From contig JBBRNP010000012.1 of NCBI GenBank assembly GCA_038230255.1, positions 1 through 31,306 of the forward strand: 31,306 nt of DNA, in the 5' to 3' direction. The DNA is from AV40 sp038230255. Its GTDB lineage: Bacteria; Verrucomicrobiota; Verrucomicrobiia; Chthoniobacterales; UBA10450. The notes under the pieces were generated by a model. It had not been told where the DNA came from. It did no database searches and worked only from the letters and a program-made list of their open reading frames with translations. Numbering within the stretch: the stretch's first letter is position 1; every line of letters begins with the position of its first letter. This document shows, piece after piece, positions 1 through 7,646 of the stretch. Both the position numbers and the translations under genes were made by a program.

Positions 1-349
1 CTTCGATACGCATAACGCCGGCGATTCGCTCCGGTCCTACGACCCCGCGAAACACGTGCTTCCACGTTGGGCTGGAAATCTCCACATTAAAATCCTGGCC
101 GACAATGGTGCCTTTGACTGTTCCCGGTTGGCCGTTATACCGCGCCGTTCCGGTAATTTCCGTTCCGCTTTGGCGCAGGTCTACTTCTACGTGGGCGATC
201 GGGTTCTCCTGCTCGATGTTCCACTTTCCCGTGACATCCCATCGCACGCACAGCGCGAGTGCCGGAGAAGGCGAAATCGCTAATAGTGCGCCGATTAATA
301 TCGCAAGTGCCGTCGCGCCGGAAATGATAAATCTAGTCCTCATTCTCAT
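1..349 (-). CDS. Secreted beta-rich protein, 3'-truncated by window edge
   Basis: This reading frame is open from an ATG at 349 to the window edge, giving at least 116 residues with the C-terminus missing. It begins with a Sec-type signal peptide (basic MRMRTR, hydrophobic run, probable cleavage after ALA near residue 34). The mature part begins LCVRWDVTGKW and continues with alternating short strands, including DLRQSGTEITGTARYNG and TVKGTIVG. The same pattern appears in the protein at 2062-2892 (DLDLHQKGSVITGTAQFYG, FIRGTVSGIVKGD), so the two are paralogous domains. The alternation resembles a small beta-barrel or lipocalin-like fold, but this is inference and no family is assigned. A second ATG at 343 is also possible. 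Like its neighbours at 393-2892 it is a minus-strand secreted protein. Confidence 0.75.
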   Translation of the reverse strand, partial: MRMRTRFIISGATALAILIGALLAISPSPALALCVRWDVTGKWNIEQENPIAHVEVDLRQSGTEITGTARYNGQPGTVKGTIVGQDFNVEISSPTWKHVFRGVVGPERIAGVMRIE

Positions 350-392
350 GGTTTCCTTCGTTCTGTTTGTCGTTAGGCCCGTGCGTTTGATC

Positions 393-1394
393 TCAATCCG
401 TCGTCAGTGACCCCATTTGCACGGCTTCCAAGTCGCTGCCTTTCACACGCTTGATCGCGCCCAAGGCTTCGTCGTCCCAGCGATCGTCGGGTGCGCCGGA
501 GATGAACCAGTCGCCGCCGTTGTCGGCCAGGATCATGCCGTAGATTTTCAGGCAACGCAGAATCACCTGCGCGGCTTCGGGAAATTTGGAGATGTCGTAA
601 TCCGCCTTCAATCGCACGCGCAAGCCCATCGGCGGCAGCGATGAATTTTTGCTTTTGCTGGCATAGTGCGTGGCGGGCGGCACGTAGCCTCGCTGCGTTT
701 TCTGCACGGTGAAGCGCAGAGCGTGGCGAATCTCTTTTTGCTCCATGACTTCGTCGTAGCGCACCAGACCGGGGAAAATCGGCAGACCAGCGGCGTCGGC
801 GCTGGTCCAACCTGCCGGACGCGATTTATTGCTTTTTAAATCAAAAACCGCGCCGGCACCGGCGCGCCACCCCTTGCCCGCCGGAAAAGCTGCGAAGACT
901 TCGTAAAGCTTTTCGTTGTCGCGATCGAGCACCAGAACATGGCGGTCGCCGTCGGCCTTCGGTCCGCCTTCGATCGGCGCATCCGGCGGAATCGGGTAAG
1001 GCCCGGGATCACTTTCGTCGGCATACTCAAAAGTCAGAGAGACTTTCGGCTGCGTGCCGGCGACGACAACGTAGGGAATACCGAGCGGCGCGCCCTCATA
1101 AGGCGCCCCGAAATCCGGGTGCAGCGGTTTGTCGGCACCGATGCTTTCGATAAAGGTTCGCGACTTGCCGTCAACCGGCAGTTTATCAATGGGAGTGTTC
1201 CAGGGACTGTCCGCGGAAAACGGGCGATAGCCGTGCAAACTCGCGTTAGGGCCAAGATCGGGCCCATTTATTTCTTTGGCGCGTAGTCCCGCGACAAAAA
1301 CATCACCGCCCCAGACTGAGACCAGGGCCAATCCACCGAGGCCTAACGACAACCACCTGCCTACTGACGAAACTGACTTCAGTTTTGTTTTCAC
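393..1394 (-). CDS. Secreted protein of unknown function with FSADSPWN motif
   Basis: The 333-residue product starts MKTKLKS and has a long n-region, then a hydrophobic stretch (about residues 14-37), consistent with a signal peptide or an N-terminal anchor. The mature region contains PFSADSPWNTPID (about 58-70), a beta-rich middle with LVLDRDNEKLYEVF, and a C-terminal block with ILRCLKIYGMILADNGGDW and ISGAPDDRWDD. I recognise this as a conserved type of secreted hypothetical protein in environmental bacteria, but I know of no established function. No canonical catalytic motif is evident. The start codon context (ATGAAAACAAAA) resembles those of the two downstream secreted genes, so the cluster may share origin or translation signals. 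Confidence 0.8.
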   Translation of the reverse strand: MKTKLKSVSSVGRWLSLGLGGLALVSVWGGDVFVAGLRAKEINGPDLGPNASLHGYRPFSADSPWNTPIDKLPVDGKSRTFIESIGADKPLHPDFGAPYEGAPLGIPYVVVAGTQPKVSLTFEYADESDPGPYPIPPDAPIEGGPKADGDRHVLVLDRDNEKLYEVFAAFPAGKGWRAGAGAVFDLKSNKSRPAGWTSADAAGLPIFPGLVRYDEVMEQKEIRHALRFTVQKTQRGYVPPATHYASKSKNSSLPPMGLRVRLKADYDISKFPEAAQVILRCLKIYGMILADNGGDWFISGAPDDRWDDEALGAIKRVKGSDLEAVQMGSLTTD

Positions 1395-1448
1395 AGGGTC
1401 GGCTTTCGAGTCCTTTCCCCGGCCTAAGGTGTCTGTCTAGTCGTTGCC

Positions 1449-2030
1449 CTAGTTCTCATCGTCGTCGTGATGATGATGGTGCTTACCTTTTTTCTTATGC
1501 TTCCTATGCTGATCTTCCGTGTTGCTCGATGAAGACTCCTCTGCTTCCGCGCTCGCATTCGCGGCTGGAGCTCCTTTGTCAGGGATCACCGCCAACGCCT
1601 TCCCCGTCACAGTCACCGTCGCCAGCGTTTTTCCGGCCTGGTTGAGGCTAAAGACATTCGTTCCCACCTTGACCGTCACCGCGAGTGAGCCTTCGGGCTT
1701 CGAAGTGAACCCAGGGCCAGGTATCGAAGGCAAAGTCTGCAAATCGGTTTCCGCGCCGCCATTTACCTTCACTCGCAGGACGATAATCGAGCGTCCGGTT
1801 CCTATATTCCAGGACACCTTGGTGGAGGCCGCATTCTGCCCAGCGGGAATTTGAACTGTTTGCGGATTTGCCAAGAGCGTCGGAGTAGCGACGGCGTTAT
1901 TGACCTCGTTCTGGAGCTTCTTGTAATCCTCCGGCCCGGGCACCGGAGCCGAAGACAATGCCGTGCTGAAGAGCACTCCCGTAAACAGGGCGGTTAAGAC
2001 AACTGCAGACCAACAACTATTTGTTTTCAT
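1449..2030 (-). CDS. Secreted Ig-like protein with Lys/His/Asp-rich C-terminal tail
   Basis: The product has 193 residues. A signal peptide (MKTNSCWSAVVLTALFTGVL..., cleavage near ALSSA) is followed at once by the module VPGPEDYKKLQNEVNNAVAT, which also occurs twice in the neighbouring protein at 2062-2892. Residues of about 55-150 look like a single beta-sandwich (VSWNIGTGRSIIVLRVKVNG, SLAVTVKVGTNVFSLN). The end is low complexity: an acidic/serine linker EAEESSSSNTEDQ, a basic KHKKKGK, then five His, three Asp and EN. The tail could bind divalent metal or a charged surface, but that is inference from composition. The same tail closes the neighbouring gene and survives in a remnant near 2948-3034. 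Confidence 0.8.
   Translation of the reverse strand: MKTNSCWSAVVLTALFTGVLFSTALSSAPVPGPEDYKKLQNEVNNAVATPTLLANPQTVQIPAGQNAASTKVSWNIGTGRSIIVLRVKVNGGAETDLQTLPSIPGPGFTSKPEGSLAVTVKVGTNVFSLNQAGKTLATVTVTGKALAVIPDKGAPAANASAEAEESSSSNTEDQHRKHKKKGKHHHHHDDDEN
1885..1940 (-). repeat. PGPxDYKKLQxEVNxAxAT module, copy 1
   Basis: This is the nucleotide block encoding the DYKKLQNEVN module directly after the signal peptide of the 1449-2030 protein. It aligns almost base for base with blocks at 2185-2241 and 2279-2334. Here it sits at the N-terminus of the mature protein, whereas in the neighbour it is near the C-terminus. Confidence 0.7.
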
Positions 2031-2061
2031 GGACTTTGTTTCCGCGACTTAAGATGTCGAG

Positions 2062-2892
2062 CTAACCGTTGCCCTGGTTCTCATCGTCGTCGTGATGATG
2101 GCGCTTATGTTTTTTCTTGTGCTTTTGGGGCTGGTCTTCCGTGTCGCTCGATGAAGATTGTTCCGCTTCAGGACTCGGGGTCGGTGTAGCCGCGGCCTTG
2201 TTCACCTCGTCCTGGAGCTTCTTGTAATCATTCGGTCCGGGTACTACTCCTCTGGTTTGTTCGGGCCCCGTATTTTTAGTAGCCGCAGCCTTGTTGACCT
2301 CGTTCTGGAGTTTCTTGTAATCATCCGGCCCGGGCGCTCGGATTGGAGACAACGCCGTGCCGCTGGCCTTGGCCGCGCACTGCATCCTCGTTTCGCTGGC
2401 CCAGTTTACCTTTGTCGAAGGCGTTGCTTCGTTGTAACCGGTTCCTTCGATTATGCCAGTAGACCGGATCGTACCGTCATAAACGCCATTGGTGTTATTA
2501 TTCCAATAAATCTTCATGGCTAAGTGATCGCCTTTTACGATGCCGCTGACAGTGCCGCGGATGAATCCCGATTCGCCGAAGGCGCCCGAGATGCCGCCTT
2601 CTCCCTTCTTTATTATTCCGTAAAACTGCGCCGTCCCCGTAATCACACTTCCCTTCTGGTGCAGGTCTAAGTCCACATTGAGCGAGCCTTGTTTGAATCG
2701 CCACCCGTGGCCGACGTCCCACCCCTGCGGACACGCGGCTTCCACTGGAGAAGGCAACACCGCGAAAATGGATGTGAACAAGAATCCACTAAGCGCCAGA
2801 ACAGACCACTTGCGATGGATCGTATTGTTTAGTCTTTTGCCGCCGCTTTGGATCACCGGCGCTGACAGGATTGAGTGATGTTTTGTTTTCAT
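2062..2892 (-). CDS. Secreted beta-rich protein with duplicated DYKKLQ module and charged tail
   Basis: The 276-residue product has a long basic n-region, a hydrophobic segment (WSVLALSGFLFTSIFAVL) and probable cleavage after VEA near residue 52. Residues of about 53-150 (CPQGWDVGHGWRFKQGSL onward) form a beta-rich domain paralogous to the partial protein at 1-349. Two copies of a PGPxDYKKLQxEVNKAAAT module follow (about residues 188-238). A Ser/Asp/Glu linker leads to the basic and His/Asp-rich tail KHKKKHKRHHHDDDENQGNG. Compared with the 1449-2030 gene, the expected stop after DDDEN has become CAG, and the frame runs four residues further into sequence that is untranslated in the paralog. 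Function is unknown; a secreted or cell-surface role is inferred. Confidence 0.8.
   Translation of the reverse strand: MKTKHHSILSAPVIQSGGKRLNNTIHRKWSVLALSGFLFTSIFAVLPSPVEAACPQGWDVGHGWRFKQGSLNVDLDLHQKGSVITGTAQFYGIIKKGEGGISGAFGESGFIRGTVSGIVKGDHLAMKIYWNNNTNGVYDGTIRSTGIIEGTGYNEATPSTKVNWASETRMQCAAKASGTALSPIRAPGPDDYKKLQNEVNKAAATKNTGPEQTRGVVPGPNDYKKLQDEVNKAAATPTPSPEAEQSSSSDTEDQPQKHKKKHKRHHHDDDENQGNG
2185..2241 (-). repeat. PGPxDYKKLQxEVNxAxAT module, copy 2
   Basis: This is the C-terminal copy of the module in the 2062-2892 protein (VPGPNDYKKLQDEVNKAAAT). Together with the copy at 2279-2334 it forms a direct repeat of roughly 56 bp with a spacer of about 37 bp. Confidence 0.7.
2279..2334 (-). repeat. 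PGPxDYKKLQxEVNxAxAT module, copy 3
   Basis: This is the first copy, in protein order, of the module in the 2062-2892 protein (APGPDDYKKLQNEVNKAAAT). The residue differences between copies are conservative (N/D, D/N), so the module is probably maintained as protein sequence. Confidence 0.7.
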
Positions 2893-2947
2893 CTGTTTTG
2901 GCCTCTTGATACGTTCCTTGGCTTACGATGTCGATCTAATCGTTGCC

Positions 2948-3034
2948 CTAGTCCTCATCGTGGTCGTGATGATGGTGTTGTTTTTTGTTATGCTTGTTAG
3001 GATGGTCTTCGCCTGACGTAGCGCCTAAGAAGTA
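2948..3034 (-). pseudogene. Remnant of a third charged-tail secreted gene
   Basis: Read on the minus strand, this stretch ends in SGEDHPNKHNKKQHHHHDHDED and a TAG stop. It is the same basic-then-His/Asp tail as in the genes at 1449 and 2062. The bases after the stop also match those downstream of the other two tails (the string GGGCAACG followed by a similar TAG/TTAG and GACATC). No start codon, signal peptide or domain can be found upstream; the frame reads back only into sequence just before the S15 hydrolase gene. It looks like a decayed 3' end of a tandem duplicate. The upstream boundary is approximate. Confidence 0.6.
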
Positions 3035-3118
3035 AATGGCCTTTGCGCAGCGATGTCGTTCAGAGTTGACCGCGCATTGGTCTTGTCTGTGTTAAGCCGC
3101 TTCGATTCAATCACGCTG

Positions 3119-4936
3119 ATGAAAATCGCTTTCTTGGTCGTGTTGTTGTCGATCTTGCGCGGTTCAGCGTTGCTCGCGCAAACTCCGCCGCCCGCTCCTT
3201 CGCCTTCGCCAAAAGAATCGCCGCTTGCCGCCGCCGACTACGACCTTCGTTGGGGTGTAAAGATCCCGTTGCGCGACAAAGTCGAGCTAAACGCCACACT
3301 CTATCTTCCGAAATCCGGCGGGAAAAACCCCGTCATCTTCACGCTCACGCCTTACATCTCCGACAGTTATCACGCACGCGCGGCCTACTTCGCGTCGCAC
3401 GGTTACGCGTTTGCCCTTGTCGATGTGCGAGGCCGCGGAAATTCCGGCGGCGAATTCGAGCCCTTCGCCCAGGAACCGCGCGACGGTCACGACGTGGTCG
3501 AGTGGCTTGCGCAACAACCATTCTGCGATGGAAAAGTTGCGATGTGGGGCGGTTCCTATGCCGGATTCGATCAATGGGCCACGGCGAAGGAACTTCCGCC
3601 GCACCTTGCAACGATTGTTCCGGCCGCGGCCGCGCATCCGCCGCTTGATTATCCATCGCTCCAAAATGTCGGCGAAAGTTACGACGTTCAGTGGTACACA
3701 TTCACCAGCGGCAAAGCGGGCCAGCAAAATCTTTTTGGCGACAGCAAATTCTGGCGAACGAAATTTCTGGACGCTTACAAAAAGCACATCGCGTTCAAAA
3801 CCCTCGACTCGTTCGTCGGAAATCCGTCGGTAAATTTTCAACGCATCCTGAAGCATCCGACCGCCGACGCTTACTACGACGCAATGATCCCGACGAAAGA
3901 ACAGTTCCAGAAAATGACGCTGCCAATCCTGACCATCACCGGTCAATACGACGGCGATGAGCTCGGCGCGATGACGTTTTATCGCGATCACATGGCGAAC
4001 GCGTCGCCCGAAGCGCGCGCGAAACATTATCTCATTATCGGGCCGTGGGACCACGCCGGAACTCGCACGCCCACGGATGAAGTCGGGGGCGTGAAACTTG
4101 GGCCCGGGGCGATCGTCGATCTTAACGATCTCCATCGGCAATGGTACGACTGGACGATGAAAAACGGCGTGAAGCCGCAGTTTTTGAAAAACCAGGTCGC
4201 GTATTATTTGCTCGCGCCCGGAAACAGCGGCGCGAATGGGGAATGGAAATACACCGACAGCTACGCAAACCTGATTGCGAATCCGAAGACGCTTTATCTC
4301 GATTCGAAAAACGGAGATGCCAACGGTGTTTTCCGTTCCGGCTTTCTGGCTGAAAAGCTGCCGAACCAGGGCGCGGACGAATATATCAATGATCCGCTCG
4401 ATACGCATCGCGGCGCAGAGGTCGAAGGCGCCGAGCCGAAAGATAAGACTGCGGGTATAGACCAGAGTTTCGCGCTTTGCATTGGCAAGGACGGTCTCGT
4501 CTATCACACCGATCCGTTGCCGAAAGAAACGCCGCTGGTTGGCTGCCCCAAAGTTTCGCTTTGGGTTTCGATCGACACGCCGGACACGGATTTCGAGGTC
4601 GACCTTTACGAAATTCAACCGGACGGCACGAGCATCAGTATTTGGAGCGATCTGCGCCGCTTGCGTTACCGCGAGTCGCTCCGCGAGGCCAAGCTGGTAA
4701 AGCCGGATGAAGTCGTGAAATGCGATTTCGATCCCGGATTGTTTGTGGCGCGGCGTTTGATGAAAGGCAGCCGGCTCCGTCTCGTCGTCTATTCGCCCAA
4801 TTCAATCTTCTGGCAGAAAAATTACAATTCGGGGGGAGTTGTCGCCGACGAAACTGCGAAAGATGCGCGCACCGCGCACGTCAAAATTTATCACGATGCA
4901 CAGCACGCGAGCGCGATCGAGCTGCCGCTGCGCTGA
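3119..4936 (+). CDS. Secreted CocE/NonD-type S15 alpha/beta hydrolase
   Basis: This is an X-Pro dipeptidyl-peptidase S15 family (CocE/NonD) serine hydrolase of 605 residues. The ATG at 3119 is chosen because it opens a clean signal peptide (MKIAFLVVLLSILRGSALLA), although the frame extends to an ATG at 3053. The N-terminal alpha/beta-hydrolase domain shows VDVRGRGNSGGEF, the nucleophile elbow GGSYAG with Ser146, Asp278 in GQYDGDE and His312 in GPWDHAG, so the triad is complete. The C-terminal third (about 420-600) is the beta jelly-roll typical of the family, with PDTDFEVDLYEIQPDG and GSRLRLVVYS. Likely substrates are acyl, ester or amide bonds of peptides or antibiotics, and the specificity cannot be read. 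It leads a plus-strand operon: its TGA shares a base with the ATG of the next gene. Confidence 0.92.
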   Translation: MKIAFLVVLLSILRGSALLAQTPPPAPSPSPKESPLAAADYDLRWGVKIPLRDKVELNATLYLPKSGGKNPVIFTLTPYISDSYHARAAYFASHGYAFALVDVRGRGNSGGEFEPFAQEPRDGHDVVEWLAQQPFCDGKVAMWGGSYAGFDQWATAKELPPHLATIVPAAAAHPPLDYPSLQNVGESYDVQWYTFTSGKAGQQNLFGDSKFWRTKFLDAYKKHIAFKTLDSFVGNPSVNFQRILKHPTADAYYDAMIPTKEQFQKMTLPILTITGQYDGDELGAMTFYRDHMANASPEARAKHYLIIGPWDHAGTRTPTDEVGGVKLGPGAIVDLNDLHRQWYDWTMKNGVKPQFLKNQVAYYLLAPGNSGANGEWKYTDSYANLIANPKTLYLDSKNGDANGVFRSGFLAEKLPNQGADEYINDPLDTHRGAEVEGAEPKDKTAGIDQSFALCIGKDGLVYHTDPLPKETPLVGCPKVSLWVSIDTPDTDFEVDLYEIQPDGTSISIWSDLRRLRYRESLREAKLVKPDEVVKCDFDPGLFVARRLMKGSRLRLVVYSPNSIFWQKNYNSGGVVADETAKDARTAHVKIYHDAQHASAIELPLR

Positions 4937-5958
4937 TGAAGTTGACGTCGCGACTCCTGATCGTTGGAGCGTTCTCGCTTCTGGCGATCAATCTGCGCGC
5001 TGCGTCCGAGATCGTAATCGCGATCCGTTATCTGCAGGCGGAAGGGATCAGCCATTCGCACCTCTATCTATATAGAGACGACGGCAAGTTCCTGCGCCAG
5101 CTGACCACTAACGATTCGGGGCAGGATGTCGATCCGGTATTCGCGCCGGAGGGCGAGATCATTGTCTTCACTCGTGAAAAACCTGGGTGCCCGCTCGAGT
5201 TTTGGAGTGTGCGCCCGCTCGGGGGTGATTCAATAAAACTCGATTCGGCTCCGGCTTGGTACGATCAGGCGAAGACTTCGCCTTATTTTACAAATCGTGA
5301 AACATTGAAGGCGACTAGTCCGGAACCGTCCGCAGCGGCGTCGCCAGAATCTTCGCCGTCTCCAAGCGCTCCCGGAATGATGGGCGAGCGCCGAAGTTAC
5401 AAGGCGCCGGACGGATCGGTGGAATTAATTTTGCGGGAAGACCCAGGCGATCCGGACGACCGAGTCAACGGCGAACGGCACGGCAAACATTACGTGATTC
5501 GTTATTTAAAAACCGGGATCCAGGCGGATTTCGGAGCTTTACCTGGATTCTTCGGCGCTTACGAAATTCTTCATGACCGGCAAAATCCCGGTCGCCAATT
5601 TCTGCTCGACGGTTTGCTCCGGGTAGCATTCTTCGGTTTGCATGTGAACAGCACCGATGGTGATACGACTTTCGCGCTCGACCTGAATGGACCTCGCTTT
5701 GTCCGACTTTCCCTAAATTGGGCCGCGCCGGTGCCATTGCCGGGCGACGCGGCTTTTCTCACACTCACGGAGAATCGTTACGTCCCGATTCCCGGCACGA
5801 CGAAGACGGCGAACTGCTCTTATATAGAGCGTTGGGACGCGCAGCTTCAAAAAGTCCGGTACGCGCAACCGAAAATGGCGGCGGTCTTTTACGGCGCTTC
5901 AGTTTATCGTCCGGAGCGCACGCCGGCCGTGATTACGATTCGCCAAAGTGCAGATTAG
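4936..5958 (+). CDS. Secreted PD40/TolB-like propeller-repeat protein
   Basis: The start is the ATG at 4936, which overlaps the upstream stop (TGATG). It is preferred over the in-frame ATG at 4720, which would lie deep inside the upstream gene. The 340-residue product has a signal peptide (MKLTSRLLIVGAFSLLAINLRA). Residues of about 40-85 contain a PD40 (WD40-like TolB) blade: LYLYRDDGKFLRQLTTND, then DVDPVFAPEGEIIVFTR. A Pro/Ser/Ala-rich linker lies near residues 125-145. The remainder has DPGDPDDRVNGERHGKHYVI and further short strands. With only one or two clear blades, it may be a divergent propeller. Translational coupling to the S15 hydrolase suggests they act together in the periplasm or outside the cell. 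Confidence 0.8.
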   Translation: MKLTSRLLIVGAFSLLAINLRAASEIVIAIRYLQAEGISHSHLYLYRDDGKFLRQLTTNDSGQDVDPVFAPEGEIIVFTREKPGCPLEFWSVRPLGGDSIKLDSAPAWYDQAKTSPYFTNRETLKATSPEPSAAASPESSPSPSAPGMMGERRSYKAPDGSVELILREDPGDPDDRVNGERHGKHYVIRYLKTGIQADFGALPGFFGAYEILHDRQNPGRQFLLDGLLRVAFFGLHVNSTDGDTTFALDLNGPRFVRLSLNWAAPVPLPGDAAFLTLTENRYVPIPGTTKTANCSYIERWDAQLQKVRYAQPKMAAVFYGASVYRPERTPAVITIRQSAD

Positions 5959-5967
5959 CCAGAAACC

Positions 5968-7638
5968 ATGAAAAGATTTTGTGCAGTGCTTTTTATCATC
6001 GTCGCGGCAAGCGAAACGCTTCAGGCGCAACAAGCCGATCCCCTCGACAAACTCGCCGCCGATTTTTGGACCTGGCGGGCCAGATACGCGCCATTCACCG
6101 GCGATGATGTCAATCGAATCGAGCGTCCGGGCGGAATGCGTGATTGGTCGCGCGCCAGGATCGACAGGGAGCGCAAAGAGTTGGGCGAATTTGAAGCACG
6201 CTGGAAGAAAATCGATTCGCACACTTGGCCGATCCCGAAGCAAGTCGACTACCGCTTGATAGGTTCGGCATTGTCGCGGGTGCGATGGGAGTTGGACATT
6301 AATCCCAGCTGGCGACGCGATCCGACTTTCTATATTGGACAAACGCTGACGCCGCTCGTGGAAGCGTTGACGGTTCCGGCGCCATACGATGAAGCGCAGT
6401 CGCGCGAAATCCTGACACGGATCGACAACGTTCCGTCCATTCTCGAGCAGGCGCGGCAAAATCTGGAAAAACCGCCGGCGCCATTTGCGCGAGTAGCCAT
6501 TCAATCCCTTGAGAATATCCGACCGCATCTCCATCAAATGGCCAGCGCGCTGGCCAGATCGACAACTCTGAAAGAGCCCGATCTTTATGCCGCGACCGAT
6601 CGTGCCGCGGACGCGTTGGAAAGATATCGGATTTATTTGCACGAACTGCTTCCATCACTTCCGAACGAGACTGCGCTTGGCCGCGACGCTTACGTTTTCT
6701 TTCTGCATAACGTCGCGATGCTGCCGTACCCACCGGAGCAGTTGCTGGCGGCGGGCCGGCAGGAATGGGACCGCGCAGTCGCTTTCGAAACATTCGAGAT
6801 CCAGCGAAACCGCGATATTCCGCCAGCAAAGCTCGCGGAGAACATCGACGAATGGGTCAAGGACGCCGACGCCAAAGAGTTGTCTATCCGCAAATTTCTG
6901 GGTGAGCGCGGCATTCTCACGCTTCCCGATTGGCTGAAGCACTACACCTTGCGACCGATGCCGGACTTTTTGCGCGCGTTGCAAGGCTTTGGCGAAACCG
7001 ATGATTTCACTTCGCCTTCGCGATTGAATCAGAATTGTATTCGCTATGTGACAGAGCCATCAGCAAAGCTCGGCTACTTTTGGCGGGCCACCGCGCAGGA
7101 CCCGCGACCGATCTGCGTTCACGAAGGAATTCCAGGCCATTATTTTCAGCTTTGCCTTTCCTGGAAACATGAGGACCCGATTCGCCGTTATTATTATGCG
7201 TCGACCGCGAACGAGGGGATTGGCTTTTACGCCGAGGAAATGATGTTGCAGGCGGGTTTGTTCGACGACACCCCGCACACGCGCGAGATCATCTACAATT
7301 TTATGCGTCTGCGCGCGCTTCGTGTGGAAGTGGATATAAGACTCGCGCTCGGCGATTTCACCCTCGATCAAGCCGCCAAGTACCTGCATGACAAGGTGCC
7401 GATGGATATGGAAACCGCGCTCGAAGAAGCCACCGCTTTCGCGACCGGACCAGGCGGCGCGATCAGCTATCAGATCGGCAAGCTGCAAATCGTGAAATTT
7501 CTGGCTGACGCGCGTCTGAAGCAGGGTGGCAATTTCAATCTGCGCGCGTTCCACGACTTCGTTTGGAAAAACGGCAACGTCCCGATTTCACTTCAGCGCT
7601 GGGAATATTTGGGCGATCCGAGCGAAGTGCCAAAGTAA
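5968..7638 (+). CDS. Secreted DUF885 family metallopeptidase-like protein
   Basis: The 556-residue product has a signal peptide (MKRFCAVLFIIVAASETLQA) and full family length. The zinc-site motif HEGIPGHYFQ (His385, Glu386, His391) matches the HEA-PGHH signature of DUF885 proteins. It is followed about 30 residues later by STANEGIGFYAEEMM, equivalent to the conserved EGW/E-containing segment that supplies the third ligand in related gluzincins. The C-terminus (AISYQIGKLQIVKFLADARL) is the typical family helix pair. It follows the propeller gene by 9 bp, so three secreted degradative genes form one operon. Peptidase activity is inferred from the motif. The gene converges on the MFS gene with only 8 bp between stops. 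Confidence 0.9.
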   Translation: MKRFCAVLFIIVAASETLQAQQADPLDKLAADFWTWRARYAPFTGDDVNRIERPGGMRDWSRARIDRERKELGEFEARWKKIDSHTWPIPKQVDYRLIGSALSRVRWELDINPSWRRDPTFYIGQTLTPLVEALTVPAPYDEAQSREILTRIDNVPSILEQARQNLEKPPAPFARVAIQSLENIRPHLHQMASALARSTTLKEPDLYAATDRAADALERYRIYLHELLPSLPNETALGRDAYVFFLHNVAMLPYPPEQLLAAGRQEWDRAVAFETFEIQRNRDIPPAKLAENIDEWVKDADAKELSIRKFLGERGILTLPDWLKHYTLRPMPDFLRALQGFGETDDFTSPSRLNQNCIRYVTEPSAKLGYFWRATAQDPRPICVHEGIPGHYFQLCLSWKHEDPIRRYYYASTANEGIGFYAEEMMLQAGLFDDTPHTREIIYNFMRLRALRVEVDIRLALGDFTLDQAAKYLHDKVPMDMETALEEATAFATGPGGAISYQIGKLQIVKFLADARLKQGGNFNLRAFHDFVWKNGNVPISLQRWEYLGDPSEVPK

Positions 7639-7646
7639 CTCCAGGC

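Noticed and set aside
3287..4618. 443-residue minus-strand frame opposite the S15 hydrolase
   Set aside because: It is a shadow frame of the well-supported plus-strand enzyme, with no signal or domain.
4720..4935. Longer start for the PD40 propeller gene
   Set aside because: The extension overlaps the S15 coding region by more than 200 bp and is Arg-rich; the ATG at 4936 gives a proper signal peptide and a TGATG overlap.
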